Assembly: GCA_019454045.1 (NCBI GenBank)
Contig: SKCR01006513.1
Span: 452,123 to 516,122 of the forward strand
Length of the DNA stretch: 64,000 nucleotides
Direction of reading: 5' to 3'
From: Zanthoxylum bungeanum
Lineage: Eukaryota; Streptophyta; Magnoliopsida; Sapindales; Rutaceae
This document shows positions 1 through 11,917 of this stretch, piece after piece. A model generated the notes under the pieces. It searched no databases. It was not told where the DNA came from and saw nothing but the letters and a program-made list of their open reading frames with translations. The translations under genes were made by a program, and so were the position numbers. Numbering within the stretch: position 1 is the first letter of the stretch; every line of letters starts with the position of its first letter.

Positions 1-65
1 ATATTTGTACAAAAATCACAATGTCTTTTACAAATAGTGATGCTATAGGTCATAACTGTCCAACA
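1..65 (-). repeat. Terminal fragment of a B/D-family Copia LTR
   Basis: The first 65 bases match the terminal bases of the element D LTRs (around 5890-5950 and 13665-13726), including the run ending in TGTCCAACA. On the minus strand this is the first part of an LTR, opening with TGTTGGACAG. The rest lies outside the window, so a solo LTR and a full element cannot be told apart. The 5 bases that follow (CCATA) would be the target duplication. Confidence 0.75.
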
Positions 66-2225
66 CCATAAATATATGTATTTGTTATATATTTTAAATA
101 AAAATACATATATAATAATAATTACATTAATTGATTATTTGGATATTTAATTGTTAAATATTTGGATAATTAATTAATTAAACTTTTTCATAAATGTTAT
201 GAAATTTGTTTAATTATTATTGGAATATTTGACTTGGTTTAATTATTCTTTATGTGTTCTAATTTGATTGGATAACATAAAGTATGATTTATTTGATTTG
301 ATTTTAATTTGATAAAAATGGAAAAATGATAAAAATGCCCTCACTTATTGCCAAAGTCGGTCAAGCCTTTGTTAAAAGGGAACAAATTATTTTCCTCCTC
401 CTTTAAATTGCTGCCATGGCCGAACACCTCAAAGAAAATGGGTTTGAAAATTTGTTTCACAATTCCATGAATAAATGATGGAAAATCAAGAAAAAATTTT
501 GGGATTTTAATAGATTAAAAGGTAGTCTACTTAACCTTAAGCTTAGAAATTTTATTTCTTATTTCTTGATGATTAGAAATGTTCTGAAATTTTAGGGCTT
601 TTGGTTATTGGTGATGAATTGGAAGTGATTAAGCATGTGTGAAGTAGATTTGGTTAATATTATTGTAATATTAGGCCAATTTGATCAATTTTTTATGAGT
701 TGCTATTCTAGAGTGTTATTACCACTCTTGTGACACCTTAATTAGATTAATCTTGAAAATTTGGATTTAAAGCATGAAAATTGGAATTTTTAATTTCTGA
801 ATCAGATCTTGTATAGCTAGAAATTTTGTGATATATTTGATGTGTTATGAATGTAATGGCTGTGTTTTTGGAGTTGGAACAATTTCTGAAAAGTGTTTCG
901 GAGTTGAAATAAGCGAAAACAGCCAAAAATGACGTACATGGTGACTTTTGAGCCAACCGGGTGACAGCTGTCCAAACAGTGAGTTCATCACTGTTCTGGC
1001 AGCCCATGAACTTTCCTGACACTGTTGGGGCTGACATGGGCAATCTTCATAAATATCGGGTTGTCGGTTCGGTCAAAAACGTATTTTGCATCATTTTATA
1101 GAAAAATATTTTTCGTAAAAGTTTCGTGAAGTTTCTATTGAATTTATGTCGTTATTTGATATCGAATAATAAGTTTAGATGAAATATAAATAAATTATTC
1201 ATATTAGATATTGAATAATTTATTCAGTAATTTGAAAAAGTTTTAAATTACGATTTCGCCTGAACCGTGCTTCCTCTGTGCCCTTCACCCTAAACCCTAA
1301 AAGAATCAAGATTGGATCTTGAAGTCAAGCTTGTTAAACCTTGGAAGTTCTGTAATAATTTCAATAAGGAGAAGAAGATTGGATTTTTGTATCAAGCTTA
1401 CTAGTTAATGTTTGATCTTCTCCTGTGTTAGGATGCTTTGAAAGTATAAACACAATATGCTTGTACTTTAGTCAAAATATTTATGTTAGACATAGAGATA
1501 AAATTAGAGTTTGGAACTCTGTATTAAAGTTTAGAGCTATAGCTACCATTCTAGAATCACTTGACCACCTTTAGGTGACCTAGAATTATTCATGAGACAT
1601 TTCATTGTGCAGCGTGCGCTGCAAGCGCACTAGGTGCGCGCGGGTCTGAATTTTTTTCTTGATTTTTAGCCAAATTAGATTTTTTCGGACCCATATTCAT
1701 TTCTGATTTTTCCCTAAACACTTGAAAATTGAATATTGTATTTCATTAAATTTTTAAAAATACACCCATGCTAGATATATATGGATTAGACCCATTTTTG
1801 CTGCGCGGAATACCGATCCGACCCTAGGGGTTCCACATCTACCCCAACATAAATAACATCAAGAATATAGTAAGTATAAAAAAAATCTAAATTAAAAAAA
1901 TATGAAAAGCATTGCCAACTTAATTATCATTCTACCATTGTGGACTAGTTGCATCTTTCATTAAAATATATGATCAGAGGCGGTTGTCTTAAATTTTATG
2001 GATTTTTATATAAATTATTAAGATAGAATCCCTAGATAAAGGTTAAAATATGTATATAAATCATATTATATATTAAGATTAAAAATTTCTTTAAATTCAA
2101 GCCTCTTATTTTAGGTTTAATTTAGGGATTCCAACCGATTATATCGACTCTCATATATATGACTCATCTTCCTCATTTGATTTAATTGACCAAATCATGT
2201 CTTTAATTATTTAGATTTACGACTT
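66..2225. other. AT-rich intergenic DNA, probable old repeat, no gene
   Basis: No coding region could be supported. The stretch is AT-rich apart from a GC-rich patch at about 1608-1646 holding short self-complementary words (GCAGCG, GCGCAC, GTGCGCGC). A CA-ended boundary near 1850 (CCCCAACA) resembles an LTR end. No partner LTR or target duplication was found, so the repeat class stays open. Confidence 0.5.
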
Positions 2226-2230
2226 ATAGT
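2226..2230. repeat. Target-site duplication of element A (left)
   Basis: ATAGT directly precedes the left LTR of element A. It is repeated exactly at 46912-46916 just beyond the right LTR. The match shows that everything between is one insertion plus later insertions into it. Confidence 0.88.
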
Positions 2231-2776
2231 TATTGGTGGTTTAGTGTTATTAAACAGATCAAACCCAGAAAATCCATCCAATCTATGCAAAACTCTAAAA
2301 ACTTAAAACAAGAAGAAAACCTGGTAAATTATGAAATATGCAGTCCAAGTCGAGATAGATCTCTGTCCTTAAGAACTTATCAGTCCCGTCTCGGTGCTCT
2401 ACGAGTTTTGTGCCTAATTTTCTCCCATGATAACTAGAATTTCTTTTGTTCAAGGAGCACTCCTTAACAAGATCTTGAACTTGGAAATGAAGGAACTCTC
2501 TCTGTTACTCAAAAATGAAAACTGTGAGTTTCAAGACTTGTTTTCAGATCTGGATTATTAGAATGAACCTCCAAAGCCCTTTAAATAGACATGGAATGGT
2601 GCCTTAAGGGCACCATTTGTTTTGTGGTGTAACCCTTCTAAGGGTTATACCTCTTACATGCACCATTTGGAGCCCAATGAGTGTTCTTCTAAATTGGAGG
2701 ACATGTCCCATTGGGGTACCATCCAATGGATATGTCCATTCTCCATCCAAACACAATAATTAGAGTATTTAAAACA
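2231..2776 (-). repeat. 3' LTR of element A
   Basis: This 546-bp stretch aligns along its length with 46346-46911, for example the shared words AACAAGAAGAAAACCTGGTA and CAGTCCAAGTCGAGATAGAT. Relative to the other copy it lacks about 18 bases near its left end. The terminal dinucleotide at the left end has decayed (TATTGG where the partner has TGTTGG). Confidence 0.9.
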
Positions 2777-2787
2777 ATCTCCTACAA
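2777..2787 (-). other. Polypurine tract of element A
   Basis: ATCTCCTACAA directly inside the 3' LTR is purine-rich when read on the minus strand. It sits where the plus-strand primer of a Copia element is expected. It is weaker than the tracts of elements B, C and D. Confidence 0.55.
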
Positions 2788-3348
2788 TTCTCCAAATATT
2801 CATGCAGAAACTTGAGAGAGTTTATGTGAACTAAAGCTGCATCGAAATAGGTAGCTTTCTTCTTGAAACTTTTCTAGTTAATGACAATCAGATTTACTTG
2901 ACAAATCAGTGACTCATAGACTTGAACTGTTCCGTCGTTGTTGTAAATCAAGACAATTGCTAACACACAGCTTTACTTCGACCATTTCCCATTCTACGAC
3001 TGTGTTCATTTTGATCCTGAACAACGGTCCTGGATTCATCAAGCACTTTAGAGAAATCAGCCTGTAAAATCCCATGGAAGTGACCTCACTTCTTACTTGA
3101 AATAGATGATCTATTATGAAGAGGTGATCTGCTTTTACCCACATTAGGACTTATCTCCTAATATAGTGATCACTAAAAGCCTTAGCTTTTCCTAACCTTG
3201 ACAGACAGCACTCGGCATTATTATCGAAATAGGAAAGAGTGCTTGCTTTAATTGCACAAAGTTTCAGTTGTCCTTTGTGAACCTAGATCTTGGGATCTCC
3301 AGTCAGTTAGGTTGGGTTTCCACAGTGACAATTATTAATTTATAGGCT

Positions 3349-3983
3349 TCACCTCGATGACTTCTCAACTTGCTCTCTAGATAAACCTTTAGTAAGTGGA
3401 TTCTCTAGGTTTTCCTTTGACTTAACATAATCGATCGATATTATGCCACTTAAGAGCAGTTGACGTATGGTATTATATCTCTGACGTATGTGTCGAGACT
3501 TACCATTATACATTGTATTTTGGGCTCTCCCAATAGCCGATTGGCTATCACAATGTATGCCTATCGCTGGCACCAGTTTGGGCCAACTAGGAATATCCTC
3601 CCGGAAATTTTGAAGCCATTCCGCTTCTTCCGCTGTTTTTTCTAATGCTATGAACTCTGATTCTATAGTAGACCGAACAATACAAGTTTGCCTCAAGGAT
3701 TTCTATGACACGGCTGTATTATCAAGTGTGAAAATAAATCCACTGTATCAGATATCTAGTTAGCATCGCTTTATCTCTCTAGAACATCATGATATCTAAC
3801 ATAATGTAGCCCATATTTTGAAGTTTCTCTCAGATACCTCAAAACTTTTTATATGGCTTTCCAATGGTTATTTTCTGGATTGCTCTTATATCTACTAAGC
3901 ATTTTCATAACTTGATCTATATCATGTGCAATTCGTGAGATACATCAGACTTCCTATGATTCTCGAATACTATGATTGCGATA
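3349..3983 (-). pseudogene. Element A: RNase H and C-terminal end of Pol
   Basis: The minus strand encodes the last part of a Copia Pol. First comes a degraded pre-RNase H segment (3983-3700) with recognisable HDIDQVMKMLSRY and NNHWKAI words. It is followed by an open stretch (3696-3349) with the RNase H landmarks STIESEFIAL, EEAEWLQNF, CDSQSAI and NPLTKGL. The upstream part has stops and at least one frameshift. The piece ends abruptly at 3983 where element D was inserted, and its missing upstream neighbour is found at 13727-13987 on the far side of D. The remaining 2788-3348 is untranslated 3' region. Confidence 0.88.
3979..3983. repeat. Target-site duplication of element D (left)
   Basis: CGATA here pairs with CAATA at 13727-13731, a four-of-five match. 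The flanking protein sequence of element A continues across the pair, which supports this as the insertion site. Confidence 0.7.
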
Positions 3984-5950
3984 TGTTAGTGTCCTACACA
4001 TGCCACAAGATCACTAAGATGATTTGTGTGTGAATAAAATCAAAGGAAGTTGCGGAAAAACTTACAATGATCGGATGAAGTTCAAGACTTTTTCTTGGAT
4101 GTAGAAGCTCTAAGCCCTCCTTTTGAGTTCCAAACTCTCAAGTGAGTTTCCCTATCACCTTCTTTTGACTCTTAAAGTGCTAGCTTACATGAAATTTAAC
4201 AACAAAATTCCATGGGGAGAGGAAACATGTTCAACAATTTGGAAGAATGAGAGATGAAGAGTTTTTGTTATGTTGTGTGTTTCTTTTCAAAAACCAAAAT
4301 GATGTAATTGTTTTCCAAAAACAAAAACAAGGTTGGATAAAAGTAAGTGGTGTTGTGAAAACCAATTACTTTTACCAAATACCACCATCACTTTTGACAA
4401 GTGATGTGAGATATGGGTCCCACTCAATTTTGAATTCAAAATTCAAATTTGCTTGTTCAACACACTTCAGGCTCGGATTTGTTTAATCCGATTAAATGAT
4501 TTTTTCGTCACTACGTAATTAAATCTAATTTAATTAAATAATAATACCCAGTAAAATTATTACGGAAGTCGCTTACGAATTAATTCCAAATTAATTTGTT
4601 CGCTTGAATTAAAATTCAATTTTAATTCCATGTTGAAATCCAATTTCAATTAATATATCTGATATATTATTTAGCCCAAATAAATAAATTAAATAGTAAA
4701 ATCCAATTTCAATATTAAATTGACTTTACCGATTAATTCCAAATTAATCACGTTCTCTCTTCTTCATGAATTAATCCTAGATTAATTCATGACGCAATTA
4801 ATCCCAGATTAATTTTCTCTCTGTTAATTAATCTCAGATTAATTATTGCCGTAATTAATCCCAGATTAATTTTCTCTCTCACAATTAATCCCAGATTAAT
4901 TCTGTTCGAGTCAAATGTCATTGGTGAATCTTTGGGAAGCGACCCAAGAAATCCCTGAATATGTTGGCAGTAAATACAGTTATCGGACTATCCGACACGT
5001 GCGTACCGCGTACCACATTCTCACAGATTTATAAGACATGGTTGGCTTCTAGCAAAGCACTGTGTCTACCCAATTCTCTAGAAATATATTCAATATTGAA
5101 TATATATAATCTATATCAGACGTAGTATACATTGTATTACGTATTACGATCCAGTGTCGAATGTCATATGCTAGGCCGAGGGTTGGAATTGTGTCTGTCC
5201 CGTACGAAGCACATATCGGGTCACTAGCAACTAGTCTCTGTAATCGGATAATCATGACCTAGTCATACTATCCCGATAGCTGCAACATCTAAGAGTACTA
5301 GTTCTGTATCCTACAAGATCATCATCTCCATATGACTGAAGTGATACTTTCATCTCGACATCATACCCAATACACTACGATTCTCAGTATACCTAGAAGA
5401 GGCGTACACAGAACCTGTTAAAACCCCAGGCGACCAAAATCAAAGTGTACAGTTTGTCGTAAATATTAGCGATGCAAGTCTCAGGTTAGGACCAAATACA
5501 CCTACCCTGATTCGGATTCCCATATACACATAGTCATACTATCAATGGGACTCCGAGGAGTCTATCCATAGCAAAGTTATTCCCGGTCCAACGGCTAACA
5601 GAAACTCCTATCACACTTGCATAAGTATCCAATACTTAAATATATGAGAATTATGTCGTTAAGGTTTTATAACATGCACAAGTGTGCAATACTAGCCTAT
5701 TCCGTATTATCGATGTCCAGTCTCAATAATACTACGACTAGGGATATTTAATGATCAAATCCTTCATGGATTAACATTGTCTCATATCTTATTAATCTGG
5801 AACTGATCATATAGACTTTCATCATTTATATATCCAAGTAATCCAATTACAAATGATAAAAGAGCAATTTCCTTTGTCACATGGTTAATTTGTACAAAGA
5901 ACACCATGTCTTTTACAAATAATGATGCTATGGGTCATAATTGTCCAAAA
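3984..5950 (-). repeat. 3' LTR of element D
   Basis: 1,967 bp, aligning with 11918-13726. It carries a segment (about 5620-5790) that the other copy has lost. It also has a run of near-palindromic AATTAATCCCAGATTAATT units at about 4730-4905. Short open frames inside it, such as the one at 4247-4486, recur in the partner LTR and are not genes. Confidence 0.92.
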
Positions 5951-5961
5951 ATCTCCCACTT
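5951..5961 (-). other. Polypurine tract of element D
   Basis: ATCTCCCACTT (minus strand AAGTGGGAGAT) directly abuts the 3' LTR. The same 11 bases occur at the 3' LTR borders of elements B and C. Confidence 0.85.
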
Positions 5962-7380
5962 GGCTTATAGCCAATCACTCAAATGTCTAACATCTGAACT
6001 ATGTATGGGTCGTTCATGCTTATGTTGAGATATCGCTTTCGCCAGCAGATATGCAAGGTTATCATCTGAAATGATCTTTTGATCTTGACATCGCCACGAT
6101 GTATGATCTCACGAATCAGATGAAACTGTTCAAAGTACACACTTGGATCATTGATGAGACATTAATTCCTTTGCCTGTGTTGTAGCCCAGCTCAGCTGCT
6201 AACATAATTACTCCTAATCCAATTAAGAATTTTGTAGATCCAAAATGCTTCTTTTGCTACCTCAGCCGCAGCAATATAATCCGCTTTTGTTGAATCGGTA
6301 ACAGTATCTTGCTTGGAAGATTTCCAGATAACTGTTTCGTTGTTCAAATAAAATATATACCCTTATTGCGACTCAAAGTCGTCTTTATCGGTTAGGAAAC
6401 TTATGTCGGTGAACATAGTCACTTCAAGTTCTCATTCTCCATAGATTAGGAATGCATCCTTAAATCATCTAAGATACTTAAGGATGTTCTTTACATCAAT
6501 CCAGTGACCATCACTTGGATCGACTGATCTGATTTCAGATGCTCAAAGCATATGAGACACCAGGTCGCGTACATGTCTAACTATGTACGAGCTCTCGGAG
6601 AGCGCCAATAATTTTTAGATCTATCCCAGTAGATCCTTATTCCTAGAATAAAAGTTGCCTCTCCCAAGTATTTTCTATGGAGAATTTTAATGAAAGCCAA
6701 GCTTTCACCGATTATGATATGGGAATGTTATTGCCAAGAAGCAATACATCATCAACATATAGGACAATCATTGTCAGTGCGCTCCCACTAACCTTCTTAT
6801 ATACACAAGAATCGTCTTCGTTTTGGATGAAACCATATGGTAATATGATCTCATCAAAACGTTGGTTCTAAGAACGCAATGCTTGCTTCAATCCATAAAT
6901 GGATCGATTCAACATGCAAACCTTGTTTGCATGTCACCACAAAACTGTCAGATTGTTTTATATAAACATCCTCCAAAAGGCCTTAAGGAAAGCGATTTTG
7001 ACGTTCATCTGTCATATTTCATAATGAAACATGCAGCATTAGTAAGTATTATCCGAATGGATTTAATCATGGCAACGAGTAAAAGGTTTCATCGTAATCG
7101 ACACTATGTTGAGGATGATACCCTTTAGCTACAAGCCTAGCTTTGTACGTTTGTATGTTGCCATCCATGTTTGTTTTCACCATGAAGACTTATTTGCTAC
7201 CAATAGGCACATTGCCTTCTGGTACGTCAACCATTGTCCAAACTTAGTTGGTATACATGGAATCCATTTCGGACATCATGGCTCATTGCCATAAAATTGA
7301 GTCAATATCTTGTATCGTTTTTTCATACGTAGCCGGCTCATTATCCTCAATAAGATTAATATCTACATGAGGTGAGATCA
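5962..7380 (-). pseudogene. Element D: reverse transcriptase and RNase H remnant
   Basis: The minus strand matches, in broken frames, the intact RT/RNase H of element B at 37126-38642. For example 7240-7270 corresponds to the MDSMYANQVWTL start, and 6280-6340 to the RNase H ADSTTEAEY region. Frequent stops and indels prevent any long product. The small open frames on the opposite strand (6677-7294) are shadows of this remnant. Confidence 0.8.
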
Positions 7381-8170
7381 GAAACTCATACCTCTAAGGT
7401 TGTTTTCTGACTCTCTCCAACCTACGCAGTTCTTGTGTATTAGAAGATTGTGGAACAATCTCATCCCTGATGAATTATTCGTATTCCGTAAGGGGATCGG
7501 TGTCAGGAACAGTATTACTCCGATTTTCATCGAGTTCTATTTTCCTCCCACTTTCCACTGCATTTAGGAATTCCTCTAAGGAAAACCACATGGAGAGCAA
7601 CAAATATTTTCGTTCTCTTGTGAGTTATGGAAATAATATCCTTTGGTTTCCCTAGGATAACCAAATATAATTAGGCACTTATCCGATTTGGGTTCTAGTT
7701 TGGTACCAACCAAACATATGTCCAGCATTTCCAAATCTTCAGGAATGAGAAACCCAGTTTCTTTCCTGTCTATATTTCATATGGAGTCTATCCAACAGAC
7801 TTTGACGGAACCTTTTTCAAAATAAGTATTGCATTGTTCAATGTGTATCAGTGCGACTTATCATTAACCTTACTATGTATAACAAAGTCAGGTTTCTCCA
7901 TTCAGATACACCACTCAATTGAGGTGTTCCGGGAGGAGTCCAATGTGAAAGAATACAATACTCTTTCAGGTAATCTAGAAACTCATTGATCAAGTACTTT
8001 CCACCACAGTACAACCGTAATATTTTAATACTTTAGCCGGTCTATTTTTTTACTGCGTGTCGAAACTCTTTGAATTTATCAAAAGTGTATGATTTTTATT
8101 TCATAAGATACACATAATCATAACGCGATGCAACATCCGTAAAGGTTTCGAAGTATTCATAACCACCTCT
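7381..8170 (-). pseudogene. Element D: integrase remnant
   Basis: The minus strand over about 7660-8170 corresponds to the integrase core of element B (36195-36827), including a degraded counterpart of the GGYHYFVTFTDDASRYGYVY segment near 8060-8165. No continuous frame remains. The stretch 7381-7650 corresponds to the linker between integrase and RT. Confidence 0.72.
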
Positions 8171-8173
8171 AGC

Positions 8174-8455
8174 CTAGCTAAATATGGGCCCACTTACGTC
8201 ACTATGAACGAGGGCTAACAGCTCGGTGGCACATACACCTTTACCGCTAAAAAGTGTTTTAGGTACTTTGCCTAATAAACAAGATTCGCAGAGATCATAT
8301 GAATTAGGATCAAATCCATCCAAGTATCCACTCTTCGAAAGTGTGGATATACGAGTCTTGTAAATGTGTCCCAGACAACAATACCGCAGATAAGTCTCAT
8401 CCGTGTTACTTAGTTTGAGCCTTTTATTTGTCATATTTATATACTTGAGATTCAT
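8174..8455 (-). pseudogene. Element D: GAG-pre-integrase domain
   Basis: An open stretch of 93 codons with the Copia GAG-pre-integrase signature: CCLGHIYKTRISTLS followed by a CESC pair, the HHCC zinc-binding end of integrase. In element B the equivalent starts WHCRLGHINKTRI. Here the WH of that motif reads YC, so one zinc ligand is lost. It ends at the start of integrase (LVHSDVSGP). It is not a standalone gene. Confidence 0.85.
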
Positions 8456-9663
8456 TTATATTTAAAATATAAATACTGTTATTCACATCTAATGTGTATA
8501 TCTCAATATTATCTTTATAAACAAAACACACAGTTTTCTGGAACATAAAGGTATACCCGCAATGAGTCAAACTAGATATAGAGATAATATTTCTAGTCAA
8601 ACTAGGTACATTATAACAGTTTCCTTATTTAAGTAATGCCCAAAGGGCAGTTCTAAAACTTAGGTTCCTACAGCCAAAACAGTGACTTTCGTCACATATC
8701 TGATTCGCAGGTCGATCTCATCTGATGCCAGTCTCCTGCTAATCAGCAGATCTCGCACATCAGTACATATGTATGTACCACATCTAGTATCAAAATCCAA
8801 TTTTAAAACTAGTAGTGGACATGTTTATAACAAACATACCTAAAGTTGGAGACTTGCCCGCCTTCAATTCCTTCATGTTTGCCTTGTCCATACAGCAGTC
8901 ACGCTTCCAGTAATCCCGTTTGCCACAGTTTAGGCAGACACGTTGGGATATGTCCTTTGTCTTCCCAGAAGATTGTGATGATTTTTCCTTTGCCCTTTTT
9001 CTTCACACCCCTAGAAGCTTTCGGCCAAGCCTTGGCCTTTTGGGATGTCAAAGTAAGATGCGTCTTGCGCTTCTTGCCCTTTTGAAAGCTCTGACTCTGC
9101 CTCCTTGAGCATAGCCATTAACTCTCCAAGAGTTTTCTCTTTGGTTCATTATGAACCCGCCCCAGCATTCGGGCAGAAACTATAAGATCAAATCTATGGA
9201 AGTCTCGGCCTCGTAGGTAATGCCCAGCTAACCTAACTGTTCGATGCCAGTAATCATCTGCGACACCTAGTGCTTGACTGATGTACCCTCTGACATACGA
9301 GAGTGAAAGAGCTTCTTTTGCAATTTATACTTCTAAGATTTAAGGTTAGATCTGTGAAGATCATTTAATTTCAACATCATGGTATATGGATCTAATCCTT
9401 TGTTCCAACGATGAAATTAAGGAGTCAAGGCTGCAAGCATAAAGGATTTAGCATTAAAGTTATCATCACAATGAGTCTTCCTAAGCTCATGCTCTACTAT
9501 TTACTCAACTCCGGGCTCAGGCCCCAAGAGATTTCTCTATCCAATAGAGTAACTTCTCAGCTCCCAGGAATATCTTGATATTCATTTCCCAATCTGGAAA
9601 ATTTACGCCGTTAAAGACATTTTCACCTATGATTATGTCCCTTAAAATTAATCTTTCAGTCAT
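8456..9663 (-). pseudogene. Element D: gag, nucleocapsid and protease remnant
   Basis: The gag start codon is at 9663 on the minus strand. The opening frame (MTERLILRDIIIGENVF, then NFPDWEMNIKIFLGAEKLLY) is typical of Copia gag, and a stop follows after about 55 codons. Further left, broken frames match the central gag of element B. A zinc-knuckle remnant lies near 8880-8940, then a protease region with a stop-ridden frame to 8456. Short plus-strand frames over 8846-9108 are shadows. Confidence 0.78.
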
Positions 9664-11902
9664 CTTGATTGCTATAGTCTAACTATCTAGCTAACAATTT
9701 TGGGTACACTCAAAATGCAATAGTTACTATAGTCTAACTATATAACCAACTACAAATAGAGTAGTGTGTTGTACAGTCTAACTGTTCAAAGAAAGCAATA
9801 TTAAATATTAGTCCAACTAATATATATTTATAACAACAATAAATAAAATAAAATAAAATAGCACGTTTGACCAAGTATTAAACGAAATTGAAAATTTAAT
9901 ACCGACCTCCCACTATTTTTTGGTGAGCCTCTAATCCTCTGTGGAGTACTCGGGAAACCTAGTTTCCTAGTGGGCTAGGATCCTGTTAAATAACACACAA
10001 CCTTGACTTTGGCCAACAAGCTGTATGAAACTTAACTAGGTAGATCTCTAAGATCAATTGGATCTCATCCAATTCCTAGATCCAGTAGGTGGACCTCCAA
10101 ATCCAAAACATATATCCAATATATGTAAATATATCTAATATATCCCCTAACCTTTTCATCTGAATCAACTAGGCCTTGGTTTTGGCTCAACAAACTTAAT
10201 GATTCTAGTTAAGCGAGACCCATTGATAGTGGGAAAGCTTCATAATCCATATCGATGAACAAGAAGTGACTTTGACTTTGGCCAATAAATCACAACTTCC
10301 CAAGACATACGTTATGTAACAAAGCTTTCGTGGTTCAAACACATCTGTGATGGACAATGATCTTGACTTTGGCCAACAAACCAATTTCAATCTTGGATCT
10401 TGAGAGAGAACCACTCAATGGAAGGAAAACGCTTAATATTTAAAGAGGATTTTTAGCGTAAATTGGCATCCAATTTATTATCTTTTATTAGGCCTCATCA
10501 TACACCCTTAAACATGCATTCTAAAAGCATAATAAGGCGCGAATAAGATTAATAATGATATGCGGATGAATATGTAAAAAATTATTCCTAGAACAAATCT
10601 CTCTATTTCCTCTCTCCCGCTAGCACTATTCATACTTCTACCCAATTACATAACACTATAAGAAACCTCATTTACATTGAGGGGAATTTGTGAGAAGATA
10701 AATATAATGAGAAAAGAGATAATAGGCTGGACATGCAGGTCCAATTTAATAAATTCTAAATTTATTACAATAATTTCCAAAATTGCCTCTACCCTTCTAA
10801 TATCCATCTGATATATTATTCATTCATATACATCCAAGTATTCACATAAAACATGTTATTCAATCAATCTAATCCAATTAATTAATCTTTGAATTAATTA
10901 GCATCAAATGTTCATACAACGATTTGATTTGCGTGAGTCCAACTCGTTAAGAATAAATACTTAAAGTAAGTATTCTTGAATTATTTCGAACTACAATTTT
11001 AAATCCCATTTAATTTGTATTCAATACTAATTCGAATTTAATTCCAAATTAAATAATTACACTTATTTTAGTGCATTTTAGACTTAGATTCTAAATCTAA
11101 TCTAAATGGGTCTTAAAGGCCTAATTAGTATCCAATACTATTTTAATTAAAGTTCAATGGGCTTTTAATTAATTCTTAAGGCATGGGCTTTGGCTAATAT
11201 GGACAAACCCAAGATGCCAAAGGCCAATTTAGGAATCACCTTATGCCACAAAATCAATTTAAGCCCATTAGGCCCAATTAATTTATTAAAGGCCCAATTG
11301 TCATATTTGGACTTTATGGAAATGGTTTTAGGCCCAATTGGATCCTACCCAATTGTCCAAAACCAAACTTGGCCCAACCAAGCCCATTAGGCCAATTACA
11401 ATAATTTAAATTAACATATTAATCCAAAATACATTAATTTAATTTAAAGTGTAATTAACATAATTAATCAACTAATCTAATGTTTCCAAAACACTAATTA
11501 ATCCAATTATTCATGCTCATTAATTCCAATTCATGTCCAACACAAATTGAAGCAAAACAATTCATTCCAACATGCTTCAATCTCACGGAAATTGCATAAA
11601 ATAACATTCAATTTTTATTTCAATCCAATTAAATCAACGATCAATATTTATTTCATGCATTTAACATATCCAATTGTCAAAATTCAAAAAATTACCATGA
11701 GCAACTCTAGGGTAGTATTCGGCCATGTGGTAGGAATCAGGGATTTTTGATCTAAAAAATTTATCTCAATTCCAAAGATGCACAAATCCAATTCATCATC
11801 ATACAAACATAACCCAACAATCAATTTAGACAAATCATGCTCCAAACACAAAATCCCCAAATTAAAGTCCATAAACTCTAGAATTCAAATAAAGCTTAGG
11901 AT
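9664..11902 (-). other. Long untranslated leader of element D
   Basis: About 2.2 kb between primer site and gag with no supported coding region. It contains four minus-strand copies of a motif close to TTGGCCAAAGTCAAG (about 10001-10019, 10172-10195, 10267-10288 and 10360-10381). It also has a tract dense in GGCCCAATT-like words (11105-11395). Element B has the same arrangement in its leader. Confidence 0.75.
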
Positions 11903-11916
11903 GGCTCTAGATACCA
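11903..11916 (-). other. Primer-binding site of element D
   Basis: Read on the minus strand, TGGTATCTAGAGCC follows the 5' LTR after one base. It matches the usual Copia primer site complementary to the 3' end of initiator Met-tRNA (TGGTATCAGAGC) with small changes. Confidence 0.8.
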
Positions 11917-11917
11917 T

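Noticed and set aside
747..1043. 98-codon minus-strand open frame
   Set aside because: No family resemblance and no homologous copy; composition fits translated AT-rich DNA.
4247..4486. Open frame in the left D LTR, repeated at 12193-12414
   Set aside because: Lies inside both LTRs and recurs only because they are duplicates; no domain.
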